Shown here in pieces: positions 1-5,942 of a DNA stretch of 7,821 nt; the stretch's first letter is position 1; every line of letters starts with the position of its first letter. Under the pieces are notes generated by a model. The model saw only the letters and a list, made by a program, of their open reading frames with translations. It made no database searches and had not been told where the DNA came from. This stretch comes from an uncultured Bacillota bacterium (GTDB lineage: Bacteria; Bacillota; JAAYKD01): positions 1-7,821 of the forward strand of contig CALCNS010000309.1 in assembly GCA_937897315.1 (NCBI GenBank), written 5' to 3'. The translations under genes were made by a program, and so were the position numbers.

Positions 1-696
1 GGCTTGCTGACCGCCCTAGGAATGCGGTTTATGGATAAACATCACAACCACATACCACCAGGAGGGCTTACTCTTACGCATTTACACTCTATAGACCCTT
101 CTGGTTTTGACCCTCGTTTGAATGAAACCAACATCATCATCGCCTGTGATGTAGACAACCCTTTATTGGGACCTCGAGGAGCTTCTGCCATATTTGGTCC
201 TCAAAAAGGAGCGACTCCGGAACAAGTTCTTCAACTGGATGCGGCTTTAGCCAATTACCATGATATTCTGCAGAAAGCCACCGGAAAAGAGTACAACAAC
301 ATCCCCGGTTCCGGAGCGGCAGGAGGAACGACCGTCGCATTGCTGGCATTCACATCGGCAACTCTGAGTCCGGGGATTGAGCTTGTTTTAAAAACACTGC
401 AGTTTGAAGAATACCTTCGAGATACTGATTGGGTGATTACCGGAGAAGGCCGGATTGATGAACAAACCTTGCATGGTAAAGTGATTATGGGAATCGCCAC
501 ATACACGAAGAAAGCCAAAAAACCTTTGCTCGCGTTGGCGGGAAGCATTGTTCCTCAAACACAAGGACTTTATGATGTAGGTGTCACAGCAATGTTCCCC
601 ATTGCACCCGGTCCCATCTCACTGCAAGAATCCATGCTTAGGGGTCCAGAACTTCTGGCAGATGCAGCTGAGCGATGTATGAGGATGTTACGTTAG
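1..696 (+). CDS. glycerate kinase (GarK/GlxK family), 5'-truncated
   Basis: This is the C-terminal 231 residues of a glycerate kinase of the GarK/GlxK family, which phosphorylates D-glycerate with ATP, normally to 2-phosphoglycerate, feeding it into lower glycolysis in the cytoplasm. The frame is open from base 1 (GGC TTG CTG), so the start lies outside the window. Family members are usually about 375-380 residues, so some 145-150 N-terminal residues are missing. Family signatures are visible in order: ALGMRF near the beginning, GGLTL, ACDVDNPLLG, GASAIFGPQKGAT, a Gly-rich GSGAAGGTT segment and the late WVITGEGRIDEQTLHGK motif. The TTG at 4-6 is an internal Leu codon rather than a start, because family sequence continues through it. 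The gene converges on the TPM gene and the two overlap by 4 bases. No terminator is evident at its end. Family assignment is strong; the exact product isomer (2- or 3-phosphoglycerate) is inferred from family. Confidence 0.93.
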   Translation, partial: GLLTALGMRFMDKHHNHIPPGGLTLTHLHSIDPSGFDPRLNETNIIIACDVDNPLLGPRGASAIFGPQKGATPEQVLQLDAALANYHDILQKATGKEYNNIPGSGAAGGTTVALLAFTSATLSPGIELVLKTLQFEEYLRDTDWVITGEGRIDEQTLHGKVIMGIATYTKKAKKPLLALAGSIVPQTQGLYDVGVTAMFPIAPGPISLQESMLRGPELLADAAERCMRMLR

Positions 697-1595
697 AACC
701 TTCGACCTCCGCCACCGCCATGAACCCTTCCCCCTCCAGACATATGGGTTCCGCTCGCTCGACCTCCACCAAATGTAGGCCCGCCGCTTATATTTCGTGG
801 AGGTTTTGGTTTTGGCATACGAGTCACTGTGGTTCGCAAGAACTGATCTTCACGATCGGTGATCACAACCTCAGAATTTTCTCGCACAGCATACTCATAG
901 GTGCTCCCTCGTAATTGATACGTGCCATGAACGGAAGCATATAGGATCCCTCCGGCTAACAAGGCAACCCCCGCAGCAATGGCAATTTCAGCTGGTGTCA
1001 ACACTTTGTATGCTGGGGTGGTAATCTGGCCGGTTTCTGTATCATATTGAAACTGCCCTTCAGGAATACCAGCCTTGACAAACTTTTGAGTGTCTTTCAG
1101 AACACTGAGCACGGAACCGGAAAAATCACCTTCGCTCAAATGATTCCAAGCATGATCGAGCATTTCGGCCAATCGCTCGTCGGTGATGTAGTTTATCATT
1201 TTTCCGCAAGTGGTGATAATGGGCATGCGATTGGACATATCAATAAAATAGATGATTCCGCTGAAGTCTTCTCCTACGCCAAACCCGTTTGTATCATAAA
1301 AGTCATCCGCAAAGGCCATACCGATTTTCTCGGCTTGTGTATCTGAACTACTATATTCTGCTTCTTCGCTGGAGAGGAACACGAAATCCATCTTCATCTC
1401 TGTACGAACTTTGCTGATTTCATTCTCAAGATTGGTAATACTGGGTTCTGTCATCAACCCAGCATAATCAAAAACTCGGCGTGATTCTTCGGCCAAAGTG
1501 GTTGCATAAATGGTTAAGAAGGATGAGACAAGCATCCATAACGCTAAGATGATGGCAACTCTTGTGATGTATGAACTGGAACGTCGTTTTACCAT
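693..1595 (-). CDS. TPM-domain membrane protein with Gly-rich C-terminal tail
   Basis: A 300-residue membrane protein with a TPM domain (YgcG/'TPM phosphatase' superfamily). The molecular role of bacterial members is unsettled. An N-terminal hydrophobic segment at residues 12-30 after a basic MVKRR start is a signal or anchor. The TPM domain spans about 41-173, with VFDYAGLMT at its start and characteristic FSGIIYFIDM and AEKIGMAFADDFY stretches. A second membrane segment lies near 202-222, followed by a charged linker and a Gly/Ser/Arg tail (about 270-300) ending GGGGGRRF, typical of Bacillota TPM proteins. I chose the ATG at 1595, not the upstream in-frame codon at 1652: AGGGGGG sits 8 bases before it, and the basic-hydrophobic N-terminus then looks normal. 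Its first 7 bases overlap the end of the zinc-ribbon gene, so translation is probably coupled. Its TAA stop overlaps that of the convergent glycerate kinase gene. Function is unknown; a partnership with the zinc-ribbon protein is inferred from context. Confidence 0.88.
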   Translation of the reverse strand: MVKRRSSSYITRVAIILALWMLVSSFLTIYATTLAEESRRVFDYAGLMTEPSITNLENEISKVRTEMKMDFVFLSSEEAEYSSSDTQAEKIGMAFADDFYDTNGFGVGEDFSGIIYFIDMSNRMPIITTCGKMINYITDERLAEMLDHAWNHLSEGDFSGSVLSVLKDTQKFVKAGIPEGQFQYDTETGQITTPAYKVLTPAEIAIAAGVALLAGGILYASVHGTYQLRGSTYEYAVRENSEVVITDREDQFLRTTVTRMPKPKPPRNISGGPTFGGGRASGTHMSGGGRVHGGGGGRRF

Positions 1596-2605
1596 AAGAA
1601 GTACCCCCCTGCTGATGCCAATGTAAAAATGGCAACGGCTAAAAGAGCACAATCGCGTAGCAATTTTCCTCGATCGACCGGTAAGACTCCACAGGTTTCC
1701 TGAGTCTGACCATTCATACTGTAGTAGTAAATCTTCTTATTGGAGTCTGTATAGGTAATAACCCAAGCGGGCAATAAGACATAGGAGTATTTGGCACTCT
1801 TCACCCGAGCTTGCGTCGAACCACTAATCTGCTGATACCCATGGCCGCTCATCAATAACGGTTGTACTTGATTACGGACTTCTTGTTCTATCGATTCATG
1901 GAATTCTTCGCTGTTCATATCGCGTTTCTCTGCCTGAAAACCCGAGAGAACCGTCTCGGTAAAGGGTTGCATTTCGTTAAGATGATAGGGATGCACTCCG
2001 TCCGCCAGTTTGCGATCGGCCTTCCTTAGAGCACTGCGTTGAATGTTTTTTAGTGTCACATCTCCGCGTCGTACCACTCGGTAATGCTGAGTTGTCGTGA
2101 TATTTTCATTCACCGTTGAAGTGACCTGGCTATTGCGTCCTTCTCCTTCAAATTGAGAATCCATAGTATAATCCGCCAGCCAATAAGGATAATACATACC
2201 GGTGATCTTATCAATGTTCTTTTCGTCATAAAACCCACTGGGCACATATCGTTTGCCTTTCACCCACTTTAAAAACGTGTCCCGGGCAGTATCCTTGCCA
2301 ACCTTAAATGGAAGAACGTAATCCGGTCTGAACTCCGCTTGTAAGCGGCCCGATAACACGACTGGGTTATGACAATAATAGCAGTAGGTTGCAGCCGTAG
2401 TCTCATCGGTCACGACTTCTGCTCCACAACTGGGACAAGAAAATACGGCAGTATGTGCAACGGCTACTTCTTTTTTTCGTTGCATATCCAAAATTTCGTG
2501 CTCGTGATATTGACTACCACAATAATCACAGACTAGTTTTTGCAATTGCGGATCGAACGTCAATCCGTTTCCACAGGAAGGACAGCGATACGTAGTAACA
2601 GACAT
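1589..2605 (-). CDS. double zinc-ribbon protein with C-terminal membrane anchor
   Basis: A 338-residue protein with two N-terminal zinc ribbons. The first has Cys 8/11 and 26/29 (CPSC, CDYC) and the second Cys 57/60 and 75/78 (CPSC, CYYC). A soluble middle region of about 200 residues follows, with a conserved-looking YYPYWLADY segment near 138-146 and a YVLLPAWVITY segment near 275-285. A single hydrophobic segment at about 315-337 ends the protein, so it is probably tail-anchored with the ribbons in the cytoplasm. Proteins of this kind are often loosely labelled 'PriA-like zinc ribbon', but no helicase domain is present. The start is the ATG at 2605, preceded by GGAGGTGGG. The longer reading from 2704 would translate through the ferritin terminator and has no ribosome binding site. 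The gene overlaps the TPM gene by 7 bases (ATGGTAA). Pairing of zinc-ribbon and TPM proteins recurs in Bacillota as far as I recall. The biochemical function is unknown. Confidence 0.86.
   Translation of the reverse strand: MSVTTYRCPSCGNGLTFDPQLQKLVCDYCGSQYHEHEILDMQRKKEVAVAHTAVFSCPSCGAEVVTDETTAATYCYYCHNPVVLSGRLQAEFRPDYVLPFKVGKDTARDTFLKWVKGKRYVPSGFYDEKNIDKITGMYYPYWLADYTMDSQFEGEGRNSQVTSTVNENITTTQHYRVVRRGDVTLKNIQRSALRKADRKLADGVHPYHLNEMQPFTETVLSGFQAEKRDMNSEEFHESIEQEVRNQVQPLLMSGHGYQQISGSTQARVKSAKYSYVLLPAWVITYTDSNKKIYYYSMNGQTQETCGVLPVDRGKLLRDCALLAVAIFTLASAGGYFLW
1604..1610 (-). promoter_or_regulatory. ribosome binding site of the TPM gene, inside the zinc-ribbon gene
   Basis: AGGGGGG reads on the minus strand 8 bases before the ATG at 1595. 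It lies within the last codons of the upstream gene, where GGG GGG encode two glycines of its membrane segment. This site decides the TPM start and fits translational coupling. Confidence 0.7.
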
Positions 2606-2608
2606 AGA

Positions 2609-2617
2609 CCCACCTCC
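2609..2617 (-). promoter_or_regulatory. ribosome binding site of the zinc-ribbon gene
   Basis: GGAGGTGGG reads on the minus strand, with the GGAGGT core ending 6 bases before the ATG at 2605. It decides the start in favour of MSVTTYRCPSC over the longer in-frame reading from 2704. Confidence 0.85.
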
Positions 2618-2629
2618 GAGGTTCAAAAA

Positions 2630-2658
2630 TCTATATGTAGTTCGCGAAACTTCCTGAA
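2630..2658 (-). promoter_or_regulatory. candidate promoter of the zinc-ribbon/TPM operon
   Basis: Downstream of the ferritin terminator and upstream of the zinc-ribbon gene, the minus strand carries TTCAGG (2653-2658), a 17-base spacer and TATAGA (2630-2635). The match to the sigma-A consensus is only moderate (3/6 and 4/6). A promoter is expected here, because the terminator separates this pair from the ferritin operon. The spacer contains the 8-base palindrome TTCGCGAA (2641-2648), which could bind a regulator or be chance. Confidence 0.35.
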
Positions 2659-2678
2659 AATACCTTTCATCACATAAG

Positions 2679-2712
2679 AAAAGCACCTGCCCCATATGGG
2701 ACAAGTGCTTTT
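2679..2712 (-). terminator. intrinsic terminator after ferritin (possibly bidirectional)
   Basis: AAAAGCAC (2679-2686) pairs with GTGCTTTT (2705-2712). After a C-A mismatch the stem continues with two pairs, another mismatch, then CCC/GGG around an ATAT loop. On the minus strand the hairpin begins 9 bases after the ferritin TAG, and its 3' arm runs into a U-rich tract (TTTTCTT). The A-run on the other side means it could also work on the plus strand, although no plus-strand gene ends here. Confidence 0.85.
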
Positions 2713-2721
2713 GAATTCACT

Positions 2722-3234
2722 CTAGAGAACTAAAGAAGGGGGAGCATAGACACGAGTTAACATGTCTTTATTCAACATATAAAGAGATTTGGGATCTTTT
2801 CCAAACAACTCATAATTGGTGATGTTGTCGTTGGCGTTTTTCTCTTCTTCCCCTTGCTCTTTCACAAACCAGTCTAAGAACTGAATGGTTCGGAAATCGT
2901 GATCCTTTTGTGCTTGTGCATAAATGGCGTTAATCGAAGCTGTGACGTAATGCTCATGTTCCAGCGCCGCATGTAAGGGAGCCCCCGGATTATCATAAAC
3001 TTGATCTGGTTCTGCAATCGCAGTGAAGTGCACACATACATTGTTATTGATTAAGTATTGGCGGAACAGCATTGCATGATCCCGTTCCTCTTGAGCTTGC
3101 ACAAGGAACCAATGTGCAAAACCCGGTAAGCCTTCGTTTTCATAATAGTTGGCCATTTCTAAATACAAATAGGCAGAAAAGAATTCTTTGTTGATTTGCT
3201 CTTGCAATAATTTGGTGGTTTCAGCAGTTAACAT
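2722..3234 (-). CDS. ftnA: bacterial non-heme ferritin (FtnA-type)
   Basis: A 170-residue ferritin, the usual length for bacterial FtnA. It assembles as a 24-subunit cytoplasmic shell that oxidises Fe(II) and stores it as a ferric mineral. The ferroxidase ligands fall at the same numbering as in E. coli FtnA: E17, E50, H53, E94, Q127 and E130. E49, E126 and E129 of the third iron site are also present, so the centre looks complete. No heme-binding Met of bacterioferritin type is evident. The start is the ATG at 3234 (MLTAETTK), 8 bases after AAAGGGG. The longer reading from 3252 would begin at a TTG and translate that ribosome binding site. The gene lies 33 bases downstream of the glutathione peroxidase on the same strand and is followed by a terminator, so it is the last gene of that operon. 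The gene symbol is by family. Confidence 0.95.
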   Translation of the reverse strand: MLTAETTKLLQEQINKEFFSAYLYLEMANYYENEGLPGFAHWFLVQAQEERDHAMLFRQYLINNNVCVHFTAIAEPDQVYDNPGAPLHAALEHEHYVTASINAIYAQAQKDHDFRTIQFLDWFVKEQGEEEKNANDNITNYELFGKDPKSLYMLNKDMLTRVYAPPSLVL

Positions 3235-3242
3235 AGAAAAAT

Positions 3243-3249
3243 CCCCTTT
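3243..3249 (-). promoter_or_regulatory. ribosome binding site of ferritin
   Basis: AAAGGGG on the minus strand, 8 bases before the ATG at 3234, in the 33-base gap after the glutathione peroxidase gene. It supports the shorter 170-residue ferritin. Confidence 0.75.
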
Positions 3250-3267
3250 CAAATCTTATTTCTCTGC

Positions 3268-3804
3268 TTAGGACAGCAGCTTGTCCAACATAGGTTGTAA
3301 GTCTTCCGGTTTCATCGTAGGTCCGAACCTACCCACTACATTACCTTCTTTATCCACTAAAAACTTACTGAAATTCCATTTGATTTCAGCGCCTTCAACC
3401 CCTAAGCCTTTGGAGTTCATTCTCTCCACAAAAGCGTGTAGTGCATCGTCTTGTTGATCTTGAGGTGCAACTTCTTTTAAATAACGGTAAAGCGGATGAG
3501 CATTCTCACCATTGACTTCTATCTTGGAAAATCGAGGAAAGGTGGTTCCAAAATTTAGCTGACAAAAGGTTGCAATCTCATCATCACTCCCAGGTGCTTG
3601 CCCCAAGAACTGATTACAGGGGAAATCGAGAATTTCAAAGCCCTTGGCCTGATTTGCTTCATATAAGGCTTGTAAGGATTTATACTGAGGAGTAAAACCA
3701 CAACCGGTTGCGGTATTGACGATAAGGGTTACTTTCCCTTTATATTGTGAGAGAAGAACTTCGTTCTGTTTATTATCGACGGCTGAAAAATCATATACGT
3801 TCAT
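3268..3804 (-). CDS. glutathione peroxidase-family thiol peroxidase (Cys type)
   Basis: A 178-residue thioredoxin-fold peroxidase of the glutathione peroxidase family. It reduces hydrogen peroxide or organic peroxides in the cytoplasm; bacterial Cys-type members often use thioredoxin rather than glutathione. The catalytic tetrad is intact: peroxidatic C35 in NTATGCGFTPQY (codon TGT, so not a selenoprotein), Q69 in FPCNQFLGQ, and W143-N144 in IKWNFSKF. C81 in the FCQLNFG segment sits where a resolving Cys is found in thioredoxin-dependent members. Residues about 112-139 form an extra Gln/Asp-rich stretch between the LYRYLK helix and the IKWNF motif, making the protein somewhat longer than the common 158-165 residues. 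The start at 3804 follows AGGAGGA with a 6-base spacer. It is the first gene of a two-gene operon with ferritin, which suits a peroxide/iron defence role. Confidence 0.94.
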   Translation of the reverse strand: MNVYDFSAVDNKQNEVLLSQYKGKVTLIVNTATGCGFTPQYKSLQALYEANQAKGFEILDFPCNQFLGQAPGSDDEIATFCQLNFGTTFPRFSKIEVNGENAHPLYRYLKEVAPQDQQDDALHAFVERMNSKGLGVEGAEIKWNFSKFLVDKEGNVVGRFGPTMKPEDLQPMLDKLLS

Positions 3805-3854
3805 TTTTCTTCCTCCTGTTGCAATTAAGAATTATTCGCACTTTGGCTGTCTTC

Positions 3855-3863
3855 AATATAACA
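3855..3863 (-). promoter_or_regulatory. candidate extended -10 promoter for the peroxidase-ferritin operon
   Basis: The minus strand reads TGTTATATT, an extended -10 (TGn plus TATATT). It would start a transcript roughly 45 bases before the peroxidase ATG. No good -35 lies at 16-18 bases spacing, which is tolerable with an extended -10. GGCTG/CAGCC arms (3845-3849 and 3868-3872) flank the -10, possibly by chance. No clear terminator was seen after the phosphatase gene, so read-through from the upstream operon is also possible. Confidence 0.4.
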
Positions 3864-3882
3864 TAACCAGCCTATCGTTTCG

Positions 3883-3895
3883 GTGACCAAGTCAC
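3883..3895. promoter_or_regulatory. inverted repeat GTGAC-CAA-GTCAC, possible operator
   Basis: A perfect 5-3-5 inverted repeat lies just upstream of the candidate -10, about where the -35 region ends. It is not a PerR or Fur consensus box. It could be a regulator site for the peroxidase-ferritin operon or simply chance, since short perfect dyads are common. Confidence 0.25.
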
Positions 3896-3942
3896 ACAAG
3901 AGGTCTGCTCCCTATTTTCTACATCTTGCTGACGTCTTCCTT

Positions 3943-4773
3943 CTACTTCTCTAAATATCTCTCCCTAAGTTCACGCAGATCACTCATGCTAATATGCAGT
4001 CCTTGTTGAAAGAAAGATTCAGAATTTCCGTACTGGCAACGAATCTCTTCTTCTACTGATTTGATCCAAGCCGGGTTGACCCCTGCCATGGCTCGAGCAG
4101 TGTGCCAAATCTCCTCTCGTGGGGTTAGAGTTTTGGTATACTCCACAAAACCGTCAATCACATCCTTGTAATAATCATTGGTCAACAAGTAATCTTTGAT
4201 AATTGTATTCCAGTCTACTCCTAAGGCCAGTAGCATAAGGGCTGAACCAACCCCAGCACGATCTTTCCCGGCTTGACAATGCCAACTTAGAGCACCCTGT
4301 TTTTGATTTAGGGCTACTTGAAAAAACTCTCTGTATGCGCGTAAAGCGGTATCGTTAGTGACAAATTCCTTATATACCTGTATGTGATCTTCATGTAAGG
4401 CTTCCAGTGGTTGGTCCATATTCATCATTTGTTCCAATGGGTTACCCTTGGCATAAATGAACCCCAACATGAGACCTTTTCTACTTTCGTCACCAAAAAC
4501 ATTCAAGTGAACATTCTGTACGCCAGAGAGTTCTGGGTCGGGTTCGCGGTTTTTCTCTATGGAAGTGCGAAAATCTACGACGGTAGTCATTTGATAAACA
4601 TCGGTTAAGCGGTGAAGATCGTCGGGTAGCGCTTTGGCCAGTTTTCCTGTTCGTAATAACATACCTTTTTTAATGATTTGACCACTTTTTGTGGGGTATC
4701 CCCCCAACTCCCTCGCATTACGCACACCATGCAATCCCAAAGATTGAGGTAGCTGCTGCAAATATTCTATCAT
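3943..4773 (-). CDS. IphP-type protein tyrosine/serine phosphatase
   Basis: A 276-residue phosphatase of the tyrosine-phosphatase superfamily (IphP/Y_phosphatase3 type). Such enzymes remove phosphate from Tyr/Ser/Thr residues or from phosphoinositide-like substrates through a phosphocysteine intermediate. The P-loop is HCQAGKDRAG at residues 165-174, with nucleophile C166 and phosphate-binding R172 (CX5R; the GKDR form is typical of this family). The N-terminal NARELGG motif (19-25) and VDFRT (66-70, D67) are also family hallmarks. There is no signal peptide or membrane segment, so it is probably cytoplasmic. The start at 4773 is preceded by AGGAAAGGG, which overlaps the TAG stop of the M20 peptidase gene; the gap is 14 bases. 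It is the last gene of the four-gene minus-strand operon. The substrate cannot be inferred from sequence, and no kinase is encoded nearby. Confidence 0.9.
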   Translation of the reverse strand: MIEYLQQLPQSLGLHGVRNARELGGYPTKSGQIIKKGMLLRTGKLAKALPDDLHRLTDVYQMTTVVDFRTSIEKNREPDPELSGVQNVHLNVFGDESRKGLMLGFIYAKGNPLEQMMNMDQPLEALHEDHIQVYKEFVTNDTALRAYREFFQVALNQKQGALSWHCQAGKDRAGVGSALMLLALGVDWNTIIKDYLLTNDYYKDVIDGFVEYTKTLTPREEIWHTARAMAGVNPAWIKSVEEEIRCQYGNSESFFQQGLHISMSDLRELRERYLEK

Positions 4774-4787
4774 CGTAAAACCCTTTC

Positions 4788-5930
4788 CTAATGAAACTTC
4801 TCAATCAACTTCAAGTAGAACGCACATGCTTCTGCCAATTGTGAGACAGGAACGCGTTCATCAACCATATGGGCGAGTTTATAATCTCCCGGTCCAAAGC
4901 CAATAGTTGGTACTCCCAAACTCAAAGGTGTCACGGCATTGGTGCCAAAGTCCCAAAAATTATACTCTGTGGCTTCCTTACCTAACACCTCTGCATAGCA
5001 TTGGCGCAAAAGTTTGGTCAGCGCATGCTCGGTATCAATGTTCCATGGTTCGTGTATGGGCTGGTACACCAAAGACTCCCCGGTCCAACTCGTATGTGTT
5101 AAGGTTCCTATCTCCCAATTTGCATCTTTTCCGACGATGAGTTCATCCAACTGGGCTTTTGCTTCTGCAAGGGTTTCCCCCACAACCAACCGGCGATCCA
5201 AGTAAATACTGCACTCGCTTGGAACCGCATTTAAGGACGCACTCACGCTGGAGATTTCGGATAATACAATCGTGCCATGTGGTTTGGGTTTTGAACTAAG
5301 CTTGGCATTGAGTTGTTCCACTCTTTGAATGACTTCCGCCATGGCATAGACTGCGTTGACTCCTTTTTCTGGAGCAGAGCCGTGCGCCGACACCCCTTTG
5401 GTTTTGATTCTGGCCTGGATCTTCCCTGTATGACCTAAGGTTATGAGATTATTCGATGGCTCACATATGATACAAGCATCGGGTATCACTCCACTATCTT
5501 TATAAAAATGTTGCAGATTGACCCCGTCACAATATTCTTCACAAATACTGCCGGTGATATAAACCGTTTTTCCATCCAAAAACCCAGATGCTTTCGCTAA
5601 ATGAGCTGCGTATATGGATGCCCCTAATGCGGCCTTCATATCGACAGACCCACGACCATATAAATACCCCTCGACTATTGCACCGGAAAAAGGTGGATAA
5701 GTCCAAAGGTTGGCATCTTCTGCTTTGACGGTATCTACATGAGAATCGAAGTGAAGGATTTTCTTGCCCTGACCCATTCGCCCAACCACATTGCCAACGC
5801 GATCCACATAAACTTCATCGAAGCCAAGCTGAATCATTTTCTCTTTCACAAACTGCACAATAGACCCTTCCTGGTCGGAGTAACTGGGGATTCGAACCAA
5901 ATCCGCAACAAATTGAGTCAGCTCTTGCAT
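4788..5930 (-). CDS. M20 family metallopeptidase/deacylase, YgeY type
   Basis: A 380-residue M20 zinc hydrolase of the ArgE/DapE/CPG2 group, closest by pattern to the YgeY-type subfamily. These enzymes cleave amide bonds in small peptides or N-acyl amino acids in the cytoplasm. All expected active-site residues are present: H64 and D66 in HVD, bridging D97 in YGRGSVDMK, general base E131 with ligand E132 in CEEYCDG, E157 in CEPSN, and H354 in LAHMVDE. The dimerisation ('lid') domain covers about 170-285, including the KGVSAHGSAPEKG segment. Length is normal for the family. The start at 5930 follows AAAGGAGGA, which overlaps the TAA of the upstream MBL gene; the gap is 12 bases, so the two are certainly co-transcribed. 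YgeY relatives are sometimes linked to selenium-dependent purine catabolism, but none of those genes is visible here. The substrate is unknown. Confidence 0.92.
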   Translation of the reverse strand: MQELTQFVADLVRIPSYSDQEGSIVQFVKEKMIQLGFDEVYVDRVGNVVGRMGQGKKILHFDSHVDTVKAEDANLWTYPPFSGAIVEGYLYGRGSVDMKAALGASIYAAHLAKASGFLDGKTVYITGSICEEYCDGVNLQHFYKDSGVIPDACIICEPSNNLITLGHTGKIQARIKTKGVSAHGSAPEKGVNAVYAMAEVIQRVEQLNAKLSSKPKPHGTIVLSEISSVSASLNAVPSECSIYLDRRLVVGETLAEAKAQLDELIVGKDANWEIGTLTHTSWTGESLVYQPIHEPWNIDTEHALTKLLRQCYAEVLGKEATEYNFWDFGTNAVTPLSLGVPTIGFGPGDYKLAHMVDERVPVSQLAEACAFYLKLIEKFH

Positions 5931-5942
5931 GTTTGTCCTCCT

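Noticed and set aside
137..548. Minus-strand open frames inside the glycerate kinase gene
   Set aside because: The plus-strand frame carries continuous family motifs; the minus-strand products look like antisense shadows.
646..658. Palindrome CCAGAACTTCTGG as a terminator for the convergent genes
   Set aside because: The stem would be only about 4 bp with a workable loop, has no U-tract on either strand, and lies inside the glycerate kinase coding sequence.
675..914. Plus-strand open frame over the end of the TPM gene
   Set aside because: It is antisense to the TPM Gly-rich tail, has no family resemblance, and is a shadow of GC-rich glycine codons.
1596..1652. Longer TPM reading beginning at 1652
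   Set aside because: It lies wholly inside the zinc-ribbon gene, has no good ribosome binding site, and puts an odd sequence before a normal signal-anchor that starts at 1595.
2606..2704. Longer zinc-ribbon reading beginning at 2704
   Set aside because: It would translate through the ferritin terminator hairpin, lacks a ribosome binding site, and adds residues unlike the family. The ATG at 2605 has GGAGGTGGG.
3696..3704. Selenocysteine at the peroxidase active site
   Set aside because: The catalytic codon is TGT (Cys), not TGA, and the frame is uninterrupted.
3805..3840. PerR/Fur-like box in the AT-rich leader of the peroxidase
   Set aside because: The imperfect dyad around GCAATTAAGAATTATTCGC matches only about 6 of 9 half-site positions and departs from known box consensuses.
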